50,634 nucleotides of DNA from Branchiostoma floridae (taxonomy: Eukaryota; Chordata; Leptocardii; Amphioxiformes; Branchiostomatidae), in the NCBI RefSeq assembly GCF_000003815.2, contig NC_049985.1, positions 9,078,251-9,128,884 of the forward strand. The letters are read 5' to 3'. The position numbers were made by a program, and so were the translations under genes. Positions 24,486 to 34,720 of this stretch are shown here, piece after piece; the stretch's first letter is position 1, and each line of letters starts with the position of its first letter. The notes beneath the pieces are model-generated. The model saw only the letters and a list, made by a program, of their open reading frames with translations. It was not told where the DNA came from and made no database searches.

Positions 24486-24685
24486 GTCACCTTTCCAATT
24501 CTGGACCCGACAGGGCTACACTGTTTGCAGAAACGAAAATTAACATTAATATGTACATCATTAAAAAGTCACAATTTATATTCTTAAATACGTTTTTGGA
24601 ACGTTTTGTTTCTAGTGTTGTCATCTAGATCATATTTTTCGCTCCACAAAACTACCGGGCCGAGCCAAGGATTGGAAATGTGACG
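24486..24685. mobile_element. MITE family with GTCACATTTCCAAACC-type ends, copy 2
   Basis: The left end, CGGTCACCTTTCCAATTCTG then GACCCGACAGGGC, and the right end, CCGGGCCGAGCCAAGG then ATTGGAAATGTGACG, are imperfect inverted repeats. The interior (GAAACGAAAATTAAC; ATATTTTTCGCTCC before the right end) parallels the copy at 12119-12321 in order and spacing. More decayed than copy 1. Confidence 0.7.
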
Positions 24686-27042
24686 TTAGCAGAACCCAGG
24701 CAACATTCACCGCCTGGAGAAAAGATGCTGTTCGCGCCCAGACCCTGCAGGGTTGACATGACCGATCATGATTTCTCAGCCCTCTTCCTCACAGTAGGTC
24801 GGCGCCAAGCCTACCTTGCCCTTGCTGGCCATGTTTGCAATAAAATAGCCATCCGATCTTATCACCTACTGTCTTTGGAAACTTTGGGGAAAGGCCAAGG
24901 CTGTTTTCTCTTACCTAGCTTTTATTCCCCCCCAAAATGAACTCCTCCTGCAAGGTCAGATTGCAAGGTCACGAAGGTTGCAGGCCAATTGACGCAAGTT
25001 TCGACAGTAACAACTTGGACGGCACCCAGGGCGCCTTGAACCTATGTGGAAATCATAGCAACACTTACGCGCAGACGAATGATGTGGCCTGAAGGTTCTG
25101 TACATTCGGTTTAGCTCTATAAAACAGGAAAAATTTAGCGGCTTAGAACACGCCAGAGCATGCATACATCAAGCATATATCTTCCAGTAAAATGAATCTT
25201 GTAGCTCACCAACAGAACCATATTGATTGTTTATAGGTTCCGTCTATTCTTTGAAAATATCTTTTAAAGTTCGCAAAGGAAACTAAATATGCAGTTAAAT
25301 CTCATATATAAAAATATTTATGGTTTAAAATCCCCACGAATAACACCCCCGAGTCAAACCTAAGAAGAAAATGCAGATGACAATCGGCCTTGGGAAAGTA
25401 GACCAGACTTAACTGCAGCAGTGTGGGTAGTTAATTACGTTTTCGCAGCCCTTAAATTACACCGGCGCCATATGTTTCAATGTCAATGTATATTCTGGAA
25501 CTTATTGACTTTATCCAAAACTATGCTGTATGCATAGACGTACATGCTTTAGACTAAACAAACCTAATAAACGGGTGTTTGAATTGGTGCTTGTGTTGTC
25601 CAATAAAGTGGACCAGATGCCTAATGAACCCCAGCTCTATTTCCTTGCCATTTCGCTGAACGGTATCACCGATGCGAAATCAAAGCCACCGGGCCAGCCT
25701 GCTCGCTTAGCGGGAAAAGTTCACCTGTTCAATCAGAACCACTTGGCGGGAAACATTGAGAGATTGTTTCTGACCTGGCGACATTTTAAAAGTAGTGGAA
25801 AGTCAATGGGAGGGGAGACACACTCTCCCTTTGTGTTTTATTACATGTGACAGACTGCACATCATCTCAAAAAGCTTTTTTCTCGCAGTGCATTGGACAT
25901 GCGGTATGATGCATTGACATTTACACTACAATGTAGGGCTTGCGGATCTATCAGTTTGCAATATACTAGTACATTGTATAAAGAACGGGATTAAACGTAC
26001 AGTAATGTTGCTTATTTCTATTGGTTATTACATTACCTTTAAACTTAGGGTAAGTGCTAGTGTCTGAAGTAAGTTATCACGTTGTCACCTCACCACCTCA
26101 CAAGTCATCAGCCGTAGGCCCTAGGGGCAGCGATACAATCGCGTTAACAACTACTAGTATGATGACGTAGAGATTTGTATACTTTGGTGCCCATTCTTTT
26201 CTTCGTTCCTTAAAGTCATAGACATTTCAGCCAGTCTCTGTCGCACTTTAATCAAGAGCAGACCGGTCGTACCTCCGGTTGATTCTCTGCGTGTTGACCT
26301 ACAATCTAACTGCTTTCCGAACGGCACGCTTCCTACCAAGATTGCAGCAGAAAGATGGTGGTGCAGTTTCTATCAATACTGCTAGGTGGCACTGCAAAGA
26401 TACCGTTAGACCGATCGATGGCGTCGTATTTTTCGGAAGTAGTAAGGAACGACATTTTGTTTACTGACAGTAAGCATCTTGATTAGGAAAGCTGAAACCC
26501 ATAAAAGAAGAAATTAATCCCACTTTTGGATGAACCGTAAAGGATTTCTAAATCAAGATCCACATACATTATAGTGACGCATTCATAGTGTTTTAATCTT
26601 CGAATTAACAAAGCAATCAACAAACGATTGCACGGGTGTAGATTTAGCACACAAGAATATATGAAAACGAACAAATTAAAATTTTGATGTTTCTAGATCT
26701 AGGAGCATAGTTGGACATGCCATCCTACAGAATAAACAAACAGACAATGGCAATATACTATGATGCTCACATAGGGATTCGGTATGATATGTGAATTTGA
26801 GCTTCCAAAGCTATGTATCCATCCGCTTGTACATGTGTGGTGTACATTACCTAAAAGCTAGGATAATATGGGATGGGAACGATTGCTGTATATAATGCTC
26901 TTGTTTCTTTGAAGTGTCCACAAAATCGACACATAAGTTACAAGTGAGAGACCGATCTCAGTTCATCTTAAGCTTTATAGAATGATGAGCACAATACTAT
27001 TACTAACAAGTGATAAGGTCAGCTCAGTGTTTGTCATTTTTA
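24686..27042. other. Intergenic stretch upstream of the pirin A 3' end
   Basis: I see no exon, RNA gene or clear repeat here. The longest frame (about 106 codons, plus strand near 25530) has no recognisable motif or splice context. Confidence 0.5.
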
Positions 27043-27160
27043 CAGCCAAACCTCTCCATTGTGACCACCTTACCATTGTGGTGACTTTTGGGTGTTAATA
27101 TTTTCTTTATTGTGGTCTTTTGTCTATTGTGAATGTTTTCATCATAGACAGGTTTGACTG
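27043..27160. mobile_element. Tc1/mariner-like foldback element in the pirin A 3' region
   Basis: The ends are inverted: CAGCCAAACCTCTCCATTGT then GACCACC on the left, and ATAGACAGGTTTGACTG on the right, flanked by TA on each side (27041-27042 and 27161-27162). The right end of the element lies 18 bp beyond the stop codon of pirin A in transcript terms (stop at 27181-27179), so the pirin A 3' untranslated region is mostly this element. Confidence 0.65.
27106..27111 (-). terminator. Polyadenylation signal AATAAA of pirin A
   Basis: AATAAA on the minus strand, about 70 nt downstream of the pirin A stop codon. It lies inside the foldback element 27043-27160. Cleavage would be expected some 10-30 nt further on, followed by a T-rich and GT-containing stretch. 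No nearer signal was seen. Confidence 0.6.
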
Positions 27161-27178
27161 TATTTCCATGAGAACTGT

Positions 27179-30100
27179 TTACTTCTGGAGCTCAGCGACA
27201 ACAGAAGACTTCCAGGTCGGTGCGTTCTCGAACCCGTTCTTGCCGCTTTTCCAATCTTCAAGGGCCGCACGGACCTCCTCTTCTGTGTTCATCACAAAGT
27301 GACCTGCAGGACCTGAAGTTTCGCAAATTAGATCTCTCGAAACACTTAGAACAATTATTGATGTTGCATCACGGTAATCCATGGTATCAAATTCACTCCA
27401 GCAGACCAGATTTGAAAGCGGTGAATTGTTCCCCTGTCAACAACGCTATGTGAAACGTTAGTAACAATTGTTGAAATCTCATCGGTAACATCTTATTTTG
27501 TACTCATTTAAAACAACCGTGAAGAGACGACCTAGTACAGAACTTTCATACTTGAATTGAGACCACTACCTGTTTATGACGTACATAAATAACCTACCTC
27601 CTCGGCAGACCGGCTCATTGATGGGCTCCCCTGCAACCAGTACAAATTGAACTTTTTCCGGACCCTGAACAACGTAGGGGACAGGAATAGGTAACTTGAC
27701 ATGTCAGAAAAACGCACGATAAGCACAAATAGTGCCACAGAAGGCACAACATTGCAATCCGTACAAGAAATGTTCCCGAATTCCAAGACAGTACCTTGTT
27801 CTCCAGGGCCAGTCCGTCTCCATCGCTCATGATCAGGGAGTCGTGAGGTTTTCCCACTGTTTGTTTGTCCTCTGGGCCTGTAGGGGGAGATTGAACAGTT
27901 AATAACATCTGGTGTATTTGCAGCCAATAAAATTTGAGTACTGAGGCTGCTTTACGTAGTCGAGGCGCCTCCTCGAGCGCGAGACTCCCGTTTTACGTCC
28001 CTTCCGAAAGACGATTTGGTGGAAATGCTTGGTCGGGCTACAGCATCCGGTCGTCCTTGGGTAGTCTCCCATCCAAGAACTGTCCGGACTGCACGTTGCT
28101 TAACCTCCAAGATCGAGGTATCGGGCGTATCAAACACAGCAACTGACAATGAAAGTCATATTGGAGAACTTGACATACGAAACACCAGATTGTTTAGTGA
28201 TGATAAGGCAGATGACAACTTTGTGTGACTTTAGATACAACACCGAACTTACCGAGATGCACATTCCCTGACATGACATACACAAAGCCATTCCATCCTG
28301 GAATAAGAAAAGATACAACAGGAGTCAAAATATGTACTAACCTTCTATTACACCTATATCTATAAGGCTAATATGTTGCCTGATAGCCCCATGGGCCTAC
28401 TAAAGCACAGATACAAATGGTGAGTCCTCAACCTTTGGGCACTGCTTGCGTGTATTTCGCTCCTGGCTCCAACGTGAAGTCCAGGAACATGGTAGGGGTC
28501 CTTGTGTACACCTGAGACTGAGGTAACAACAAAACAAAGTGCCATAGTTAATGGGACGACAAATAAAGAACAATTCTTCCAATCTCGTAGACATCCAGGT
28601 AATAAGATACGCCAAAACGCAGTTACTAAAGCAAAATTATATACATTTGCTTGAGTAACTGCTTTTGGGCGTTCTTCCAGTGCCATTATTCACTAATTAA
28701 GAAACTACCTGTTCGATACTTCTAGAAAGAATGTTATAGAACTAATCTTGTGCAGTGATTTCAATGAATTATGATACATGTACCTGAAAATGTACGGTTT
28801 GACAATCTGCCTGACTCGTGTCACAAAATGTCCTGTGATATTTCACATTTCAGACATCCTCCTGTGCTGACATACCCACAATCTACAGCACCATACCTTC
28901 TCTCCCAGCGACTCCCCTGCAAGCACAGCCACGGTAACCCCGTCCTTGCTGGGTTTGGGGATGTCCTTGCTCAGTAGTTCCTGGTAAGCTGGTTCCACCA
29001 TCTTGTCCGCTCTCTTCAGGTTTATCCAGAGCTGCAGACCGTGGTCCTTAGTGTCATCATCACTGCCCGGTACCTCACAGTGGACGACTCCTTTACCTGC
29101 TGTCAACCACTGGAAACGGGTAATGTTTTTACGTTTTCACTGTTAATTGAGTTCAGATCTTGTCTTTGATTTGGTTGGTCTGTTTTATGAGACAATCTTT
29201 TAATCTAGTCAGCAAAATTTTCCCAGATTTGTACATCACACGAACCTACAAGAAACTGCATTTCTGCTAACACCACCCAATGGACATATCTCCCGAAAGG
29301 TAGGGGATTTCATGTTCCACTGCATTAAAAAAAAGAGTCAAACCCGATAACAACCGTTTTATATTAGAAGTAGCGCTATGTAATAACTTTCATTTAATTT
29401 TACGTTTATTATCTCATTACTTTATACTATTGTTATTGTTATCTCCTGTCCGTGTATACTTGCAAAATCATCATGTCTACTCCAACAGCTATTAACTACA
29501 AGCAGAAAGGCTGACTGCCATAGTGGATGCCATCACACTAACCTGCAGGCCACCAGACTCGACCCTATTCTTATATCCCTTGGAGTCCTCATTGCTGTCT
29601 GCTCCACTCAGCATGTAGGTGGCCTGGAAAAATGGAGACCAACTCTGTTCAACAACTCTGTTTATCACTGATCAAATGTTCTGGAAAGTCAACATGAACA
29701 ATTCGACTGAATGCTGAAGTTAAAACAACCCACATGGTCATAGCCTCGGTGTGGATGGTCGGTAACTCCTGGTTTGGTGATTTCGAACTCATTCATCATG
29801 ATGAAGGGGTCCAGTCCAGCCGCCATCTGTAGGGCACGGGGCAATGCAAAAATGTTCCTTTTTTGTTCCAAGATTTATTTTCTTTTTCTGTCATGAATAT
29901 GCAAACACAGAGGAACAACAACCAAGATATGCAGCATGATTCCTCACTAGTTGGTGTCTTTAATAATCAAGTTTTAATAATAGCTTGTGCTTTTGCAACG
30001 AGTATATAACATTCTCTACAATAGCCTGATTAAATCTCACTTATAGCAGCCCGCCAAACATCCGCCGGCCGCGGGGAGGGGCCAGTTACAGCCCTGTACA

Positions 30101-30269
30101 GCGGAGATTGTGTTACACAGACTATCTCTACAAGATCATAAAAGAAAATTAGTTTACACGTACTTACCTCTGGCCAGTCGCTGTAACCAATAGCGTACCT
30201 GGCCTTGGTCCCATAGCGTTCAAACACTTGTAATTCAGCCTGGTGACTGTTGGCAATCGTGCGAGACAT
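27179..30269 (-). CDS. Pirin-family cupin protein, copy A (complete, nine coding exons)
   Basis: Pirins are nuclear iron-binding bicupins; the human protein modulates NF-kB/Bcl-3 and has quercetinase activity. Coding exons, 5' to 3': 30269-30168, 29826-29734, 29623-29543, 29109-28897, 28517-28433, 28297-28253, 27877-27795, 27664-27598, 27303-27179. All have GT/AG borders and the frame is intact: 297 residues, against about 290 in human pirin. The metal site is kept: His58 and His60 in DHPHRG, His102 and Glu104 in VVHCEV. The C-terminal EPINEPV, HFVMN and KNGFE motifs are clear. The start MSRTI is shared with copy B and is the only ATG in its exon (acceptor before 30320) ahead of the pirin fold. 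The N-terminal segment is unusual: the [14 protein letters not shown] of copy B and the similar human stretch are replaced by ERYGTKARYAIGYSDWPE. The last exon has two possible acceptors (see findings). Confidence 0.93.
27930..28146 (-). mobile_element. 5S-rRNA-derived SINE (SINE3-like) in a pirin A intron
   Basis: On the minus strand, about 28146-28031 resembles 5S rRNA. Visible parts are CGCCCGATACCTCGATCTTG, a box-A-like GGTTAAGCAAC (28095-28105 region), a near-perfect box C TTGGATGGGAGACTACCC (28060-28077 region) and the 3' end GGATGCTGTAGCCCGACC (28031-28048). A non-5S tail follows (TCTTTCGGAAGGGACGTAAA, around 27989-28014), resembling the central domain of 5S-derived SINEs. The first 5S bases and the intermediate element are diverged, so a functional 5S gene is unlikely. 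It lies in the intron between pirin A exons 6 and 7, in the sense orientation. Confidence 0.8.
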
Positions 30270-30465
30270 TTCTGCTGTTGCTGCAGTTGATCCCTTACGT
30301 AGATGCAGTTGCTGCAATGTCTGGAAAATTGCTATAATTATCAACATCAACAGGAAAATATGAATTTGTCTCCAACAGAACTCCAATGTTTGCATTGAAC
30401 GCTTTACATTGTCTGAAAATAGCCACAAAACGTATTGAGCCGGATTGCCTGAATGCACCTCCTTA

Positions 30466-30711
30466 AGGTGCACTCTCACTGCACTTGCGTCAAGCTTGCG
30501 TCACTGCGGGGTTCGTTCACTGCGTCACTGTTTTGTTATTTTCCCCGATTTTTATAATTTAGATATTGCGTAATACGTAAAAGTACGACTTAGAAGACGA
30601 CAAAATACACAAAAAGTAAGAAAATTAGTTCTTTATTTCTTGAAATTCGTTGAGTATCTTTCGAACCCCGCAATGACGCAAGCGTGACGCAAGTGCAGTG
30701 AGAGTGCACCT
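30466..30711 (-). mobile_element. PIF/Harbinger-like MITE, copy 3, upstream of pirin A
   Basis: A 246-bp element with the best-preserved ends of the family: AGGTGCACTCTCACTGCACT then TGCGTCAAGCTTGCGTCAC, mirrored at the other end. It has an exact TTA duplication (30463-30465 and 30712-30714) and lies in reverse orientation to the copies at 1522 and 9639. It sits about 150 bp upstream of the acceptor of the first coding pirin A exon, so probably in the leader intron. Confidence 0.92.
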
Positions 30712-31020
30712 TTAGGTGAAGTGGACTCGGCAGATCCAATCCCTTGCCCGGGTGAATAAATATTCGCGAAGCCTTAAGTTTGCGTTCTTTTTATGTAAGA
30801 TATCTAGACTTAAGTTCCTCACGTAGAGATCAATATTCAGGATTTGCATACAATGATCGTCGGACAATAGGCTTATCCCAGGTGAGGGAGGTGACACAGC
30901 CAGGTTTACAGGCTTGTGGCCTAGCAAAGGCTGACAGGAGACAAATCAGACTCGCCTTACGGCTGGTTGTTTGTTACATTGTTAGTAATGCCTTCCAAGC
31001 AGCGCTATCATCATTATTAG

Positions 31021-31110
31021 GGCTGGGTACCGGTACAGAAAATTCAGGTCCAGGTCCGGTTCAGGTCCAGAGGATTAGGTCCAGGTCCGGACCTGAACCT
31101 GGACCTGATG
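31021..31110. repeat. GGTCC-rich low-complexity, partly palindromic repeat
   Basis: AGGTCC and its variants repeat irregularly (TCAGGTCCAGGTCCGGTTCA, then GGTCCAGGTCCGGACCTG). The tract is self-complementary around GGTCCGGACC. No gene is involved. Confidence 0.8.
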
Positions 31111-31363
31111 CAGTATGACTGATACCAATGGTCCATTTCACTACAAAGAAATCTGTTTGGTGAAGAATTAGACTCACACTGGCGTTTTAAAATCCTTCAA
31201 CGCTAACTGCACCTGTACGATTGGCTGTAAAACTTGGTGGAAATTACTATAAACTCTACTCTGCTTCATTCTTGTTTTTTTCTTCCACCTGCAAGCGCTA
31301 ATCATTATTTTTTTTTTATCTATGCTGTGTCCACACCTCATCATTAACAGCTGTGCTGACATT

Positions 31364-31567
31364 TTACATTACATCACGCTGGCGAGTTTCGGTGAGGTGG
31401 GCATTAACTTTCCATTTGAAGTTCCTCAAGTCTCTGATAGTTACAATGTCTTGTGGGAGGCAGTTCCATAACTTAACTGTGGCTGGGAGAAAAGTTCTTT
31501 TGTGCCAGGAGGAGGTTGACTTGACAGGTTCTAGGGCTGCACTGTGTTGGGATGTTGACAGACGTGT
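31364..31567 (-). pseudogene. 3' end of a non-LTR retrotransposon reverse transcriptase (fragment)
   Basis: A 67-codon minus-strand frame ends with TAA at 31364. It encodes a segment with HSAALEPVKSTSSWHKRTFL, then PATVKLWNCLPQDIV and LRNFKWKVNAHL. The aromatic-Leu-Pro-x-Thr-x-x-x-Trp-Asn-x-Leu-Pro pattern followed by a 'V..HL' helix is typical of the extreme C-terminus of LINE reverse-transcriptase proteins. The upstream frame is closed by a stop immediately before it, so only the 5'-truncated tail is present. An A-rich stretch (near 31310) follows downstream. The clade was not determined. Confidence 0.7.
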
Positions 31568-32304
31568 TTATATCATCATGATGACGTGTTTATATTATCA
31601 TAAGCAGCGCTATAAGAATATAGAAACATCAATAGTTTGTATTAAATGACTGGGAAACCACATGCGTATAATCGTGATGAGTCCGAAAGCCAGACACAAA
31701 TAGGTAAGAACTACAAAAATTCTACCTTGCCGAGACTATTAGTAGTATCTATATTTTTTTTAACAGAGGACATGAAAGGTAATGGTACTTTTCTCATGAG
31801 GAATGTAGATATCAGAAAGCAATGTTAAGCATTTTATTCCTTTTCACAACGATTTCGTCCAATACAGTGCTAGGCGGTACTGTCCGAATCACGTAGTATG
31901 ACCTGATACACCTGACCCCTGTAACGTTATATCTAACCCAAAACTTTGTTTAAAACTATCGGAGCTCCGGAGAAAGAGGCCTTAACGCATTTGATGACAT
32001 CGGCTTTCACTCTACTATATTAGTTACCGTAAAGTGACTTTTAAAATGACAGCACCCCTATACTCAATGTCCGATCAGACTGAGACACAGGCAAATCTTA
32101 ACTCTCAAAGATAAAGAACATATGTGCTGAGTTGAGGTACGCATTTGTAGATTGTTACAAAGACGATGACGCAAGGACTAAGGCGTCATAGCGTGGGTGA
32201 GACATGTTGCGCAGACTAGTTGTGCAGGTGCAACAGGTGAACTGTGAGGATGTGTGAGGGAGTTACGGGTAAAATGCTCTCCATTCAGAAGTGTGGTTTG
32301 GGCT

Positions 32305-32314
32305 CTTTTATATA
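32305..32314 (-). promoter_or_regulatory. TATA box candidate for a pirin A leader exon
   Basis: TATATAAAAG on the minus strand is a strong TATA match about 2 kb upstream of the first pirin A coding exon. A perfect CRE (TGACGTCA, 32655-32662) lies about 340 bp further upstream. I could not find a convincing splice donor between this box and the coding exon, so the link to pirin A is only positional. Confidence 0.25.
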
Positions 32315-32319
32315 CGTCC

Positions 32320-34328
32320 TCTGGTATTGGCGTGGTTTGCTTCTCTGGTAGCCTAGACTTCAAAGAGGAAAAAGATTCCAAAGAGGGCAAGAGAAAGAGC
32401 CAAAATGAGCAAAAAGACTTAACGTTAGAGATCTCATCACCGTGCAGAAGTGGAAAGCATTGGAGAAGGCTGCATAGATATAAGTATTATGTATATAACA
32501 AGTTATTTAGAAGGTCTACAAGTGCAAAACATACCTTGTGGCGACCCTTTGTGTGAGAAGACTTGAGGACGCGTCTTGAGTTGAAGCGAGTCGGGGAAGA
32601 TTGTTCTAAGGGCATGGTGGGCCGGGCTGGCTATCTAAATCGAACCAAGCATGATGACGTCACCAGGGACCGCCCAAATTCCCAAAAGTTTCTTCTAAAT
32701 GATACCTAATGATGCTAATAAATGATTTGTTAACGATTCTCCTAGTTATATGATAGAAACAGGTCAAACCGAAAAAAGAATCTTACTTTTTTTAGAGCTA
32801 TATCGGGACACTTATCAAAGCAAATGCGTTTCTGAATAACAGAATGCAAAGCTCTGTGAGGGAAAACACGAAACTGATGAAATAACCCCTTTTGGGGGGG
32901 ATTTCACAAATCTGCCTGAAGAATAATTCCGATGACTTTCATATAATCCCTTTGGTACTGAAACCTTGGTGAAACAAAAACACACGACTCAGTTGTGTTG
33001 GTCGCCCGGGCAACCATTTAAAAAGGCGTTAATTAGCATTAAAACAGCACAAAGGCTGAAAAAGGGGACGTCAATCAAAATGTGCCACTTTTTAAGTCCA
33101 GATCTTAAGGATTTTCAATGATTTAGATGCTGTATTTTCACAGAGATGAGAAAAAAAAGATGAAAACACGAATCAGTTTATCACATGATAAATCCTCTGT
33201 CCTTGTTCTCGTCATCTTGAGGGAGGCTGGGCATGCCCGTATGACATGTTCTTGTTTCATCATCTTGTTGTCAGGTGTCCAAATCTTTATCTATATGGTT
33301 CCCCAAGCAGGTGTTGGGGTGAAGGATCGTACTATATTCTGAGCAGATGGGCTGTTCAGCAAAAGGCCCAAGTTGACGGATGATATCTAGATATCTTGAG
33401 ACAGACCACTATGTATAGATATTTAAATGTACAGGTCATCTGCATAGTTCATTATGAAATGTTAACATGGACCCGGAATTCTACCAAAAGGAAAGGACTT
33501 CTGCACATACAATGTATGTTTTTTTGGTTAAGAAGACCATCATAAATAACACAGATTATGCTAATTACAGCTTTATCTGGATAATCAATGAGACAAGATA
33601 AAACAATAAATCCAATTATGCCTCAAAATATTTCATGTAGGTGTGGGGTCTCCAAATGCTTGTTTTTTGTGTGTCTGTGTGTTGTGCTTCCGGATATTTG
33701 TGGCCAGCATAACTTCTGAACTTCCAGATGGATTGTGTGTTAAATGACATTTGGTGGGCAGGTCTTGGGAAGATGAAGGTCAAGGTCAACTTTGGGTACC
33801 CAAAGTTGGATATACCTTAATCAAACTCCTATCAAGGCACAAATGAATAATGCAGGTAGTAAAGTGCTTAATCCAATAATTGATTTATTCTTTCTTCCCT
33901 AATAAAAATCTACTACTCCTAATAGAACAGTTCAGCATTCAACCATTATACTAAGAATATGGTATCATAGTACGAAACAATATTTAAACATTTATCTTAT
34001 TAGGACAAATCTTGCAATATTCACATAAGACATAAAATGGAATTGGAGTTAATGAAATCAATAAAGTAGTTGTAGTGCAAACTGTTGAAGATCAATCTAC
34101 ATAAACGTAAATTGAAAACTTACTATACAGATGAAAACAGAATATCGAATGACAAATCTTTATATAACATTTACAACGTTTCTGTTCTTTTCTGCTATCC
34201 AAAACAGGTCATTATATTTATTCATTCATTTTATGACCAGTGAGCCACTGTGGCAGTGTGTCTGTCCCATATTGGCCTTGTCGCCACTTGCAAGCATATG
34301 CATGCTCCAGACATGAAAAACTATTCTC
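32320..34328. other. Intergenic between the two pirin genes
   Basis: Mostly AT-rich with no recognised exon. Around 33640-33810 there is a GT-rich segment followed by TTTGGTGGGCAGGTCTTGGG and AAGGTCAAGGTCAACTTTGG. It looks like part of a dispersed repeat of a kind common in marine invertebrate genomes; its limits were not determined. Confidence 0.4.
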
Positions 34329-34388
34329 GATAGTAGTGGTTGGGATTTGATAGTAGTGGTTGGGATTTGATAGTAGTGGTTGGGATTT
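34329..34388. repeat. Perfect 20-bp tandem repeat, three copies
   Basis: GATAGTAGTGGTTGGGATTT occurs three times head to tail without any difference, indicating recent expansion. It lies downstream of pirin B on its transcript strand, beyond both candidate polyadenylation signals. Confidence 0.97.
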
Positions 34389-34551
34389 TTACTGACTCGC
34401 TTACCTATCTCCCAACCCAACAATCTGCTACAACCCTAAAATCTTATTCAGTGAAGCCAAGAGTGTGATGTCACCTATTGTCTACTTTAAATCATACCGA
34501 ATTTGTGTCATGAATCATCTAGGTGGGTTTAAGAAACAATGAATGAAGACC

Positions 34552-34661
34552 TTTATTGTGCATACATACCCACTGGGTTCAGTACAGGTCGCAGCAAGAG
34601 ATGCATGAAATATATACAATGAATCTAACATACTCAAGAATCGTATTCTACTATGTTTATT
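34552..34661 (-). terminator. Polyadenylation signals of pirin B
   Basis: Two AATAAA hexamers on the minus strand, at 34661-34656 and 34557-34552, lie about 60 and 165 nt downstream of the pirin B stop codon. Either could be used. Confidence 0.55.
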
Positions 34662-34720
34662 CGACTACTTCTCGTTTCTTTGTGATATTGAAAATACAGA
34701 AATAGATATGCTTAAACCAC

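Noticed and set aside
28031-28146. A functional 5S rRNA gene.
   Set aside because: The 5' portion and intermediate element are too diverged, and the sequence continues into a SINE-like tail.
27934-28228. Open frames of about 65-70 codons in the pirin A intron.
   Set aside because: They read through the 5S-derived SINE on either strand and have no protein similarity.
30320-30479. A hydrophobic stretch (HIFLLMLIIIAIFQ) in frame upstream of the pirin A start, resembling a membrane anchor.
   Set aside because: It ends at a good acceptor (AATTTTCCAG before 30320) and its T-rich codons look like the polypyrimidine tract of an intron. Pirin A is better started at MSRTI, as in copy B.
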